Below, piece after piece: positions 32,201-39,636 of a DNA stretch of 64,000 nucleotides (position 1 is the first letter of the stretch; each line of letters starts with the position of its first letter). Made by a program: the position numbers and the translations under genes. This DNA is from an uncultured Muribaculaceae bacterium (GTDB lineage Bacteria; Bacteroidota; Bacteroidia; Bacteroidales; Muribaculaceae), in NCBI GenBank assembly GCA_910578385.1, contig CAJTQV010000013.1, forward strand, positions 40,685-104,684, in the 5' to 3' direction. The notes under the pieces are model-generated. The model ran no database searches, was not told where the DNA came from, and saw nothing but the letters and a program-made list of their open reading frames with translations.

Positions 32201-32388
32201 GCGATGCTGATATCAATCAATACATTTCGGCGGCAAGGGAAGATTTGGATACGCCGCTGAGAACCTATTATCAGTCTCAGGTGAAGGAAAGATATAAGAA
32301 TGATGACGCAAGTCTGTTTGATTCAGTCTTCTTCTTGCCAATTAAAGACAGAGTGTTCGAACTTACAAAACTGGACATGTTGAAATGA
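29257..32388 (+). CDS. actin/Hsp70-fold ATPase, SrfB-like (1043 aa)
   Basis: A large cytoplasmic protein. Residues 1 to about 500 are unassigned, mixed alpha/beta. An actin/Hsp70 ATPase core follows: phosphate-1 loop FTYAIDFGTSNTFIS (Asp514), phosphate-2 loop VTVVDIGGGSTDFVYF (about 729-744), and adenosine motif RSVLFSGNGSKYI (about 858-870). Size and order resemble the SrfB 'virulence factor' family, though that match is from memory and moderate. The C-terminal 140 residues are helical. The gene ends with a 4-bp overlap onto the MotA-like gene (32385-32388). Partner genes imply an ATP-dependent switch or assembly role for a membrane machine. Confidence 0.82.
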   Translation: MARIDLNIVDRGTKGTDWIAEDGCLTPQQLDEVLEQKTDNSGALNSLPTPFARFFVAREAFRRAMEERINRKTEAGFAYRQMVSDILDVYELLFNLKYHKNIWGTEREIEIREWDSNTKLEEIRNKMPVLYNSLNEYYKTDVNEEKLHFIVFTQDGKDLLLACTSPITGFITPPDMDKALVEEGSTKSMRIVGEQYLDLHIRRKSRGEYFSDALMFEDRDEEFKNYMFNEVFGSDAVDEKFKAIKEYIRSFKNDPVIRKDYKLGLGSVKTDQKEDLVVNGLRILSYNDIDVNSYFTPSIIKVPYRISRELFEAVVYENDFAERDEDYLLPFKPEVLALFKDNKIESSLKINRDSVTVLLKYDGKVYKKNYSKEPMTETDGRIIDLKEVSISFDMGIFPNILSSRDNENNYFKVILLGACNDSDSNGFSVDDISVQFYKGKEQIKELDPRRNNARFGVCPAVTRTNDKKCGTKFYEVFNTDFNALEIDIRGHKGLLLPKFKKSEMTSDSFTYAIDFGTSNTFISRCKHGNDNLPEMFRMEHPMVNYLHEIPEDSQISLVHRIENGLFAPAQGRVKTEFAPVFIDGRDYSFPIRTAMCGQKGKGNNPRLFDNHNIAFFYEKVLPEEDQIIYTDLKWEDNEAMLRVFIRELLLIIKADVLQRNGDLSLTQLVWFRPLSFMANTRETYNEIWTTEAEKILSIQENQISCYSESEAPYYFFKKKNYIKDTEIVTVVDIGGGSTDFVYFKYNQPVMANSVHFGCDVLWENGYNEFDNERENGIFRRYETVIKFEREDLEDLNSNFLRIESAKTKDIINFWLSNSNYCDISKRLKKDFKPVFIYHLTSLLFYMASMYQDYKLDAPRSVLFSGNGSKYIDSFISSDKRIIKKIVDLTFEKVFGEPQDVKVELPSERKEATCYGGLYRAPHAPAAGTKVYHGDVKNSYVTVGDVNENMNALREELGRKYDGMNSLYEEILKMLRAESVIDSDADINQYISAAREDLDTPLRTYYQSQVKERYKNDDASLFDSVFFLPIKDRVFELTKLDMLK

Positions 32389-34007
32389 GTTTGGCTATAA
32401 CTATAATATCGGCATTAATTGTTGCAGGTATATTTATCGGTTTTCAGTTTAAGTATTTCTCTGAAACCGGTAAGTTAAGACTTCTTTTTGAGGATTTTTT
32501 CAAAAAGAAGTCTTCTTATGGCACTTTCACCAAAACTATCGGTGGTGAGGAGATAATGCAACTTAAGGAAGTTGGTGAACCTAAGTCTGACCTTAATAAT
32601 CTGATAGGTGAGATAAACCATTACATAGAGAAGACTAAGGGTACAACCGACTTCTCTGTAATTCAGAATAAGGTAGAGCGTAAACTTAACATGAGGTATG
32701 ATCAATCGGTTGCCAGGTTGTCATTCCCAACTTATATCGGCCTCATGGGTACTTTCTGTGGAGTTTTCATGGGAATCCTGATGTTCCTATTTGGTTTCGA
32801 TAATGTAAATGGTATATCGGATGCTGCAATTCGAAATCTTCTGATAGGTGTGTTGGTTTCGATGGGAACAAGTCTTGTGGGATTGTTATTGACAACTTGC
32901 AGTACAGCCAACGCCAGCGGAGCACGAAAGAAGATTGAGGAAGAAAAGAATATTTTTTATGATTTCGTGCAGACTGAACTTATGCCCTCTCTCGATGTCA
33001 GTATGGTTGCCGCCATTACGAAACTACACGAGACTGTTGACAAGTTCGAACCAGCTTTTGATAAGGTAATCAATCGGTTCCAAAATACATTTGACCGTTG
33101 TACAAAAGCCTTTGGGGAAGATTTTGAAAAGCATGTCAATGCTGTCTCTGACGCCGTAAGTGTTATGGGGCAGAATATGGATAAAATCAACGAGAATATC
33201 AGATTGCAGGAGATGGTTCTCTCTACACTTAAAAGCGACGAAATCGTTCGTGGGCTGGATAAGTATATAGAGGCTGGTAATCGGTTTATGAATATCACAC
33301 GTTCTCTTGATAAATTCGAAGAAGCCCGGCGCATGATGCTTGCTGCCGCTCAGGAATCTATTGCAATCCAGAATAAGTATAATGATTCGTTGCGTGTTCC
33401 GAGGGAAATTGCTCTTAAGATAAATTCAATTCTTGACAGATTGACAACTTTCGAACAATCCGTAAAAGATGCAGGAAAAGTCTTGAACGAGCGAGATATT
33501 CTTGGTAATCAGGTTATCGAATCTATTCAGAGACAAGTGCAGGGAATTTCTAAAAAAAGTAGAATTGCAGACAGGTATCTCGAAATTGCCGATGGCAAAC
33601 TTGAAGATCTGTTCCGAAGGCAGACTGAGGTCCTTGATCGCATGAATGACAGGTATAAGCAAGCTATCGAGGGACACATAGAAGGTTTTGAGACAATGAT
33701 AAAGGCTCAGACCGAGCAGCTTGAGTTGCAGCATGGCCAGTTTGTCAATGCTTTGAAAGAAAAATTCAATGTAGAGGATATACGGGAAGAATTTACTAAC
33801 TTGCGCAAATTGGAACTGATTGAGAAGCGCCTGTCAGAAATTATATCAAAGGTTGTGCAGACTTCTAATGTTAAAGATATACAGAAAGAAATAAAATCAG
33901 TTCAGGTCCAGCTGAAGTCTCTGAAGACAGAACTCGAATCCATTAATGAGAACACCAAGAGCATTGATGGTGGAGGAGGTGGTTTATTTGGCTGGGTACG
34001 CCGTTAA
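32385..34007 (+). CDS. MotA/TolQ/ExbB-family stator subunit with coiled-coil tail (ZorA-like)
   Basis: A 540 aa inner-membrane protein. TM1 spans residues 3-22. A cytoplasmic loop follows, then the hallmark paired helices: LSFPTYIGLMGTFCGVFMGILMF (within about 111-135) and NLLIGVLVSMGTSLVGLLLTT (about 149-169). The P-x(2)-GLMGTF motif is the proton-channel signature. Residues about 175-535 are predicted almost wholly helical and coiled coil, ending in a glycine-rich GGGGGLFGW tail. A long cytoplasmic tail on a MotA-type core is the architecture known from ZorA of the Zorya defence system. It overlaps the previous gene by 4 bp and its MotB-like partner starts 11 bp later. Confidence 0.88.
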   Translation: MSLAITIISALIVAGIFIGFQFKYFSETGKLRLLFEDFFKKKSSYGTFTKTIGGEEIMQLKEVGEPKSDLNNLIGEINHYIEKTKGTTDFSVIQNKVERKLNMRYDQSVARLSFPTYIGLMGTFCGVFMGILMFLFGFDNVNGISDAAIRNLLIGVLVSMGTSLVGLLLTTCSTANASGARKKIEEEKNIFYDFVQTELMPSLDVSMVAAITKLHETVDKFEPAFDKVINRFQNTFDRCTKAFGEDFEKHVNAVSDAVSVMGQNMDKINENIRLQEMVLSTLKSDEIVRGLDKYIEAGNRFMNITRSLDKFEEARRMMLAAAQESIAIQNKYNDSLRVPREIALKINSILDRLTTFEQSVKDAGKVLNERDILGNQVIESIQRQVQGISKKSRIADRYLEIADGKLEDLFRRQTEVLDRMNDRYKQAIEGHIEGFETMIKAQTEQLELQHGQFVNALKEKFNVEDIREEFTNLRKLELIEKRLSEIISKVVQTSNVKDIQKEIKSVQVQLKSLKTELESINENTKSIDGGGGGLFGWVRR

Positions 34008-34018
34008 ATCTGTCGTAT

Positions 34019-34816
34019 ATGGATAATCAGAATAATGGTTCATTCTGGCCGAGTTATGTCGATATCATGACTACACTGTTCGCCATAACGTTGGTATTGT
34101 TCGTGGTGTCATTTGCTCGTTTCAAGATGAAGGAGACGGAACTCAGCGAGAGTAATAAGATTCTTCAGACACTTGTGGATGAGTATGAAAATATTATTAC
34201 TGTATATTCAACCGTAAGCAAAATAGATTCCACTCGTTATTTTGGTTACAATGAACAGTATCTTAAGCATTTGTTTACAGTAGATGTAGAGTATCAGACC
34301 AAAGAATTTCATATAGACAAGCTGAAATTGGATGAAACTGATCCGGCGGCGGCAAATAAAGTCAGGCGAGACATTATTGATGCTGGTAATCTGGTTAAAT
34401 CAACTATTCAGAGCATTGAGGCGAATGACTCTGCTGATAGTAATATCAAGTTCCTTGTTGTTATCGAGGGACAGTCGTCAAAGATTAGCTTTTATGAAAG
34501 TGCATGGAAGAACAACTATACGCTTTCATATCTTAGAGCCCAATATCTCAATGAGTTTTGGAAGAAGAATGGAATTGATATAGACGCAATTCCGCGTTGC
34601 GAATTGATTATTTCAGGAAGTGGAGAACAGGGGGTACCTCGAAATGTACCTGATGTCAATACTTTGCGTAAGACTTACCCAAATCAGATAGAATTTCAGA
34701 AAGCCTGGAGCGAAATTGAAATGAGCAATCAGAGATTTCTTATTCATATCGTACCGGTTATTGGAAATATTGATGTATCAAAAGAGAAAATTGATTATCT
34801 TAAGAGACAACGTTAA
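34019..34816 (+). CDS. MotB/OmpA-like stator partner (ZorB-like)
   Basis: A 265 aa protein with a single N-terminal TM. The segment FWPSYVDIMTTLFAITLVLF places an Asp (residue 15) at the start of the helix, the position of the ion-carrying Asp in MotB/TolR/ZorB. A helical plug or linker follows (about 37-130). The C-terminal OmpA-like peptidoglycan-binding fold shows VVIEGQSS, LSYLRAQYLNEFWKKNGID, a SGSGEQGVP turn and NQRFLIHIVP, with the Arg expected for diaminopimelate binding. Together with the preceding gene it forms a complete stator pair. It is not flagellar: no other motility genes are nearby. Confidence 0.88.
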   Translation: MDNQNNGSFWPSYVDIMTTLFAITLVLFVVSFARFKMKETELSESNKILQTLVDEYENIITVYSTVSKIDSTRYFGYNEQYLKHLFTVDVEYQTKEFHIDKLKLDETDPAAANKVRRDIIDAGNLVKSTIQSIEANDSADSNIKFLVVIEGQSSKISFYESAWKNNYTLSYLRAQYLNEFWKKNGIDIDAIPRCELIISGSGEQGVPRNVPDVNTLRKTYPNQIEFQKAWSEIEMSNQRFLIHIVPVIGNIDVSKEKIDYLKRQR

Positions 34817-34818
34817 TC

Positions 34819-35493
34819 ATGTTGAATGCCATTGATGCTGAGTATGAGAGAATATTTGGGGTGAGTTCTTATCCGAATCTGTATGACTCCAACGACGAGG
34901 AATACAACCGTCTTCGTCAGGAAATAATAACTGCTCCGAGAGTGAGGTATAATCCCAAATGTTTACCGTTCGATGATAATAATAAGTCGTTTAAAGTAAA
35001 TCAGAAGCCTGAAACTGATATTCAACGTAGGAATGGTATCTCTGATACCAATAGAAAACAGGAGAATAGTATAAATTGTACGGCTTCAAAAATCACATCA
35101 TTGGTCGATGGAATAATTGTCAATCAACCCCTTAAAAAGCCTACTATAGATACACAGAAACATATCTTCTGGTTGATTAAGGCTGGACGGTGCAAAGCAT
35201 TCGGATACTTTGAAAGGGATACAAAGAATTTTTATATCCGTGAAGGTAGCTTGATATCAATTCAGGATGATTATGACTATGTCGGTACATCTTCTTATAG
35301 AAACAGGCATCGGATTATAGATAAGAATGGCATACAAGTAGGGAACTTTATAAAGATAAAGAAAGACACTAAATGTCGTTCCGCATTAACTGCGGCATGT
35401 TATGTGGTAGGTGCTACTGTAAGCGCAACCTTATGGTTAGATGAGAATGGCAAAAGTCTAAATGATATCTATCCTGAATATTACTTCCGTTAA
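34819..35493 (+). CDS. DUF4357-containing protein closing the island operon
   Basis: A 224 aa protein starting 2 bp after the MotB-like gene. Residues 1 to about 110 are polar, probably disordered and unassigned. A possible short link segment (KHIFWLIKAGRCKAFGYFE) leads to a DUF4357-like domain (about 140-224): FYIREGSLIS, then RCRSALTAACYVVGATVSATLWLDE-type strand/helix ending in NGKSLNDI. DUF4357 occurs at the ends of nucleases and restriction-type proteins and is thought to bind nucleic acid or partner proteins. No nuclease motif is visible here. It could be the target-recognition or effector component of the system. Confidence 0.72.
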   Translation: MLNAIDAEYERIFGVSSYPNLYDSNDEEYNRLRQEIITAPRVRYNPKCLPFDDNNKSFKVNQKPETDIQRRNGISDTNRKQENSINCTASKITSLVDGIIVNQPLKKPTIDTQKHIFWLIKAGRCKAFGYFERDTKNFYIREGSLISIQDDYDYVGTSSYRNRHRIIDKNGIQVGNFIKIKKDTKCRSALTAACYVVGATVSATLWLDENGKSLNDIYPEYYFR

Positions 35494-35521
35494 ATATCTT
35501 TTTATGATATGATTCGATTTT

Positions 35522-36430
35522 TCAAATGAATTGTATCGTATTGGCGGAAGAAATTGCTTGTGCGAGGGAGTTCATTTGGAGGCAGGCGGCGCGGCTGAAG
35601 GTCAGGGGTTGGGCCGGGGATATTATCAGCATCCGGCCTTGGGTGCATAATTCGAAGTCTCGGCCTGTGGGCTTTTCTCGGTCGGAATAGGGGCGCTCGG
35701 TTATCAGTATGAAGCGGCCTCCGAGTTCTTCGGCTCCGTCTCTTATCTCTTTCTCGCGCTTGCTTATGAATGGTGATACGAGGATGCCTCCATTGGCTGC
35801 CGTGTGGAACCATCTTTCCTTGCTGCTGTTGAATGTGGAATCGTTGTCAGCTCTGTGTACGACCACCTGTTCTATGAAGGGATTGCTCAGTAATTGGGTG
35901 TTTCCATATGCCTTGCACGGAATACCGTTGATGACAAGGGCGACGTTGCGGCGGAAAAATTCCGGATTCTGAAGGCGTACCGCGAGACGGTACGGGTTGG
36001 CCCGGATATAGTCGAAAATTACATTCAGATTTCGGTCGGGCTTTAGGATCTGGTCGTTGAAACCGGATTCGAACACGGATGTAAGACCTGTGGCGGAATG
36101 GACCTGTTGCTTGAAAATCGCGATTTTTCTTCCTAAGATTTCATCTAATTCCGATTCAACACTCAGCAGCAGGTGTAGATGGTCGGGCATCAGGGCGTAT
36201 TGGTAAAGACGGAGAGCAGGGTGAATGGTTCTGAGGCTGCGCAAGGTCTGTTTGATTGCAGCTCCAAGTGGGGAGGCTATGACGTAGGGACTGCCCAACT
36301 GGCCAATCGGAATCTTGCAGTCACCGGCCAATTGACCGAAGTAGGGTGACTCCGGGCTTTTCATCAGGGTGAGGTGGTAGATGCACCTTGCCCGGTAGTC
36401 ATGCCATTTGGCCCGGTAGTTCTTGCTCAT
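35522..36430 (-). CDS. REP-associated tyrosine transposase (RAYT / Y1_Tnp family)
   Basis: A 302 aa single-domain HUH transposase relative. The HUH motif is in ALMPDHLHLLLSVE (about residues 95-108). The N-terminus YRARCIYHLTLMK is typical, and the tyrosine lies downstream in the helix region near DYIRANPYRLA. A C-terminal 130 residues extend past the minimal domain, as in other Bacteroidetes RAYT proteins. RAYTs are domesticated relatives of IS200/IS605 transposases that act on REP hairpins. It stands at the right edge of the AT-rich island, converging on its last gene with a 28 bp gap. Confidence 0.85.
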   Translation of the reverse strand: MSKNYRAKWHDYRARCIYHLTLMKSPESPYFGQLAGDCKIPIGQLGSPYVIASPLGAAIKQTLRSLRTIHPALRLYQYALMPDHLHLLLSVESELDEILGRKIAIFKQQVHSATGLTSVFESGFNDQILKPDRNLNVIFDYIRANPYRLAVRLQNPEFFRRNVALVINGIPCKAYGNTQLLSNPFIEQVVVHRADNDSTFNSSKERWFHTAANGGILVSPFISKREKEIRDGAEELGGRFILITERPYSDREKPTGRDFELCTQGRMLIISPAQPLTFSRAACLQMNSLAQAISSANTIQFI

Positions 36431-36489
36431 CGCTTGTTCGATTAAGGGCGGCTTTGCTTTTTGTTCAGGTTCTGAGCTTTAGCGAAGAT

Positions 36490-36505
36490 GGGAGGGTGGG
36501 AGGGG
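36490..36505 (+). other. G-quadruplex motif with single-base loops
   Basis: Four G-runs separated by A, T and A (GGGAGGGTGGGAGGGG) lie immediately beside the MATE stop codon and 60 bp upstream of the RAYT start. Single-nucleotide loops predict a very stable parallel quadruplex on the plus strand. Confidence 0.8.
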
Positions 36506-37918
36506 TCAGAGGTCGTGCTCGATCTGGGTGGGGGTCTGGGTGCGCATCTGTTCGGATTTGCGGGAGATGCGGCGCATCTGGACGCTCAGTAGGATGGCGG
36601 CGGTGATGGTTGCTGCAAGGTCGCTGATCGGGAAGGCGCTCCAGACTCCGTTCAAGCCCATCAGGGGAGGGAGTATTATCAGCAGTGGTATCATGAAGAT
36701 TATCTGGCGCGTCAGAGACAGGAATACCGCCTTGCCGGCCATGCCGAGCGCCTGGAAGAAGTTGGTGGTAACTATCTGGAAACCGACCATCCAGAATGTC
36801 AGCATCGTGATTCGCAGACAGTTGATGGCGCATTGTATCTGCTCTTCATCCTGCATGAACATCGCGGCTATCGGACGGGGGTTGAATACGCTGAGAAGTG
36901 AGCCGAGGGTGGTGAAGCAGAGTGCTGTAATGGCAGCCATCCAGAATGTGCGGAACAGTCGCTTGAAGCGTCCTGATCCGTAGTTGTAGCCGACGATTGG
37001 CTGCATACCCTGGCAGATGCCTATGATGATGAAGACAAATACGGTCATGTATCGGTTGAACACGACAACGGCTGCCACGGCGTTGTCTCCGCCGTAGTTG
37101 ACAAGTGTGTTGTTGATTATGGCGTTTATGCCGGATCCGGCCACATTGATAAGGAACGGCGCCATGCCGATATATAACACTCCCTTGATAATCGGCCAGT
37201 TGAATTTGAAGGTGCCTTTGGCGAAGTGGAGGGTATTGTTTTTGTTGAAGAAGTGGCTCATGACCCATGTGGCGGTCACAAGCATCGAGAGGTCGGTTGC
37301 GATTGCCGCGCCGCGTATGCCCCAGTGGAATCCGAAGAGGAACAGCGGAGCGAGGATGGCGTTGAGCACGGCACCGATCATGTTGGTGTACATTGCCTTG
37401 GCCGGATAACCGGAGGCACGCATGACATTGTTGTAGGAGAATGTCAGGTTCATCAGCACCATGCCGGGGAGCACCCATTGCAGGAACTCGCGTGCGTAGG
37501 GGAGTGAGTTGTCCGAAGCTCCGAATGCCCGGAGCAGCGGGTCGAGAAAGAAGGAGAAGCCTATCACGTAGAGCAGACCGAAGATTATGGTGAGCTGCAC
37601 GCAGTTGCCGAGAATAATCTCGGCTACACGTCTGTCATTCTGTCCCATAACAATCGACACGCGTGTCGCGGCACCTGCTCCGACGAGCATACCGAGGGCG
37701 GTGACAAGGTTCATGACCGGGAAAGTGATGGCCATACCGGCCACAACATTCGGGTCATCGATGGCATGTCCGATCACAATCGAGTCAACGATGTTGTAGA
37801 CCGCGCTGACAACCGTCCCGACCACTGCGGGAAGACTGTACTTCAAAAGGAGTTTGCCAATCGGTGCTGTACCAAGTTCCTTAAGTCTCTGACTGTTGTC
37901 AATCGCTGTATGTGCCAT
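36506..37918 (-). CDS. MATE family multidrug/Na+ antiporter
   Basis: A 470 aa inner-membrane exporter with twelve hydrophobic helices in two pseudo-symmetric halves. MATE landmarks are the N-terminal PIGKLLLKYSLPAVVGTVVSAVYNIVDSIVIG, the GMAITFPVMNLVTALGMLVGAGAATRVS region, and the parallel second-half QGMQPIVGYNYGSG. It probably expels cationic drugs or metabolites using Na+ or H+. It is a monocistronic minus-strand gene downstream of tRNA-Leu; the tRNA terminator separates them. Its stop codon abuts the G-quadruplex motif. Confidence 0.93.
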   Translation of the reverse strand: MAHTAIDNSQRLKELGTAPIGKLLLKYSLPAVVGTVVSAVYNIVDSIVIGHAIDDPNVVAGMAITFPVMNLVTALGMLVGAGAATRVSIVMGQNDRRVAEIILGNCVQLTIIFGLLYVIGFSFFLDPLLRAFGASDNSLPYAREFLQWVLPGMVLMNLTFSYNNVMRASGYPAKAMYTNMIGAVLNAILAPLFLFGFHWGIRGAAIATDLSMLVTATWVMSHFFNKNNTLHFAKGTFKFNWPIIKGVLYIGMAPFLINVAGSGINAIINNTLVNYGGDNAVAAVVVFNRYMTVFVFIIIGICQGMQPIVGYNYGSGRFKRLFRTFWMAAITALCFTTLGSLLSVFNPRPIAAMFMQDEEQIQCAINCLRITMLTFWMVGFQIVTTNFFQALGMAGKAVFLSLTRQIIFMIPLLIILPPLMGLNGVWSAFPISDLAATITAAILLSVQMRRISRKSEQMRTQTPTQIEHDL

Positions 37919-37973
37919 ATTGATTACTTCTACCTTAAAACTGACACGCGGGGTAATGAAGCATGTCTATCTG

Positions 37974-38008
37974 AAAAAAACGACACGACTCAATAAAGTC
38001 ATGTCGTT
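37974..38008 (-). terminator. terminator of tRNA-Leu(CAA)
   Basis: A 12-bp stem (37979-37990 / 37997-38008, one G-T pair) with a 6-nt loop. It is followed on the minus strand by TTTTTTT. Confidence 0.85.
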
Positions 38009-38012
38009 TCTG

Positions 38013-38094
38013 TACCCTGAGCCGGGGTCGAACCGGCACGGATTGCTCCACTGGTGTTTGAGACCAGCGCGTCTACCGATTCCGCCATCAGGGC
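38013..38094 (-). tRNA. tRNA-Leu (CAA)
   Basis: Class II tRNA, 82 nt, on the minus strand. The acceptor is GCCCTGA/TCAGGGT, anticodon stem-loop CTGGT-CTCAAAC-ACCAG gives anticodon CAA, a variable arm follows, and the T-loop is TTCGACC. No CCA is encoded. Confidence 0.95.
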
Positions 38095-38104
38095 CTTTGC
38101 AGTG

Positions 38105-38136
38105 CAAAGTTAATAAGTTTCGCGCTATTTTCCAAA
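38105..38136 (-). promoter_or_regulatory. promoter of tRNA-Leu(CAA)
   Basis: TTTG (38133-38136), exactly 20 bp, then TAACTTTG (38105-38112) on the minus strand, 11 bp from the tRNA 5' end. Confidence 0.85.
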
Positions 38137-38186
38137 TAAAAACGCTTATTCGCAGCCGTTATTGCTGTATTGGACGGTCTTGGCGT

Positions 38187-39593
38187 TTATTCGTAGCGGA
38201 TTTTTGTCTTGCGGAGTATCTTCCAGTAACCGTTCTCGAAGATGGCGGTTCCTGCGCTTTCGGTCACGATACGGGTCACTCCGGCAGTGTCCTCAAGGTC
38301 TTCTCCTGAACAGCCATGTCCCAGATATTCGGCGGGGTTGGAGAGTGCGACATCCACAACTTCCGGCTCATCTACGACGTGGAATGTTCCTACGAGGCCG
38401 TCGTTGGTGTCGAGACGGTATATGGTGTTGCCTGCATTTATGCGTCGGTCGGCACGGACAAAGATGCCGCGTGCGTTTGCGCGCCCCAAGTAAATTACCT
38501 TGAGAATCGGTTTCTCTTCCGGTGCGGGCTCACGGCGTACAGGACGCTCAGGTTCGCGGCGCACGGTCTCGCGGACCGGTTCTCGCTCCGGTTCACGTTC
38601 ACGTACGGGTTCGCGGCGTGGTGCGGCAGCGGCTGTAGATGCAGCTCCAAGGCGGCGCGTCAAGTCATTGATTTCCTCGCGGAGCTGGGCAAGTTTCTCC
38701 TCCTGACGGCTGCGGTCGAGCTTCATGCGCTCAAGCTCCATGCCGAGGTCGGCCGATTTGCTCTCCTCTGCCTGAAGACGGCGATGCAGTTCCTCAATCT
38801 CCTCATTCTTCTTGGCGATGGCCTTGCGTGCCTGTTCGCGGAGTTCCTGAGTGTCGGCGCTACCCTGCACTCCCTCCTCGTCAGAGCCGGGCTGGCGCTT
38901 CATGAGATTGGCAGCATAAACCACAAGCCATATAACTACTGCCACCAGAATGGCGAGTACCAGCACATACACCCATGTGTGGCTCTGTTCCTCCGGTGTG
39001 GTTGGGGCAGCATCGGCGGCATCCTTCTCGATGGCGTTCTGGTCAGTAAGAATCTCCTCCTGAGTCTGTGCGGCTTCGGCAGCTGTCGGGGCGACTTCAG
39101 ATTCGGCACCTGCCACGGCTGCATCAGCCTCTGAGGCCGGTGCAGGAGCTTCGGTAGCCGGTTTCGGTTCCTCAGCCTTCGGTTCCTCTTTCTTGGCCGG
39201 AGCCGCGATGCTCATGGCCGAAATCTGCTTGCGCACACGGCTCTTGGCAGCCTTGCCCTTGGCATCGAGCGAGGGGGAGGTGAAGAAAGTCACCGCCCAG
39301 AACTCGACGAGCTTTTCCTTGTCCCACGAGGCATAGTCGGTAGGTACCTTCACCGAATTGAAAGCCTTTATATTTTCCTTCTCCTTCGCCTTGAGCTTGG
39401 AGTTGAGCTCCGACATTGTTTTTGCCGAGACCTCATCGAGATAGCCGGAACCATCGTTGGCGTAACGCAGATAGGCTTTCGCCGTTATCGCGCGGGCTTC
39501 CTCCATCTCCTTGTCGGTCACTGCTCCGAGAGGAAGTGCTGTCACCGATGTGAGCACCACTATCGCCACTGCCTGGAATATTTTCTTCAACAT
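38187..39593 (-). CDS. membrane-anchored coiled-coil protein with Arg/Glu/Pro-rich linker
   Basis: A 468 aa protein of unknown function. The signal peptide (MLKKIFQAVAIVVLTSVTALPLGA) is followed by a helical N-domain to about residue 130 and an Ala/Glu/Pro-rich stretch (130-205). A TM helix VYVLVLAILVAVVIWLVVYA (about 208-227) and a heptad coiled coil (about 245-315) come next. A repetitive Arg-Glu-Pro linker (REPVREREPEREP-like) leads to a compact C-terminal domain (about 360-468) starting KPILKVIYLGRANARG. Topology suggests an inner-membrane tether with a periplasmic head and cytoplasmic coiled coil. It stands between rpoN and tRNA-Leu. Confidence 0.8.
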   Translation of the reverse strand: MLKKIFQAVAIVVLTSVTALPLGAVTDKEMEEARAITAKAYLRYANDGSGYLDEVSAKTMSELNSKLKAKEKENIKAFNSVKVPTDYASWDKEKLVEFWAVTFFTSPSLDAKGKAAKSRVRKQISAMSIAAPAKKEEPKAEEPKPATEAPAPASEADAAVAGAESEVAPTAAEAAQTQEEILTDQNAIEKDAADAAPTTPEEQSHTWVYVLVLAILVAVVIWLVVYAANLMKRQPGSDEEGVQGSADTQELREQARKAIAKKNEEIEELHRRLQAEESKSADLGMELERMKLDRSRQEEKLAQLREEINDLTRRLGAASTAAAAPRREPVREREPEREPVRETVRREPERPVRREPAPEEKPILKVIYLGRANARGIFVRADRRINAGNTIYRLDTNDGLVGTFHVVDEPEVVDVALSNPAEYLGHGCSGEDLEDTAGVTRIVTESAGTAIFENGYWKILRKTKIRYE

Positions 39594-39636
39594 ATTGCGT
39601 ATGTGTTAGTTTATCAATTAATATGAGTAGACTTCT

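Noticed and set aside
26129..35493. Calling the island a Zorya system
   Set aside because: Only the stator pair fits. ZorC/ZorD helicase-type or ZorE nuclease-type genes are missing and tubulin- and actin-fold proteins are present instead.
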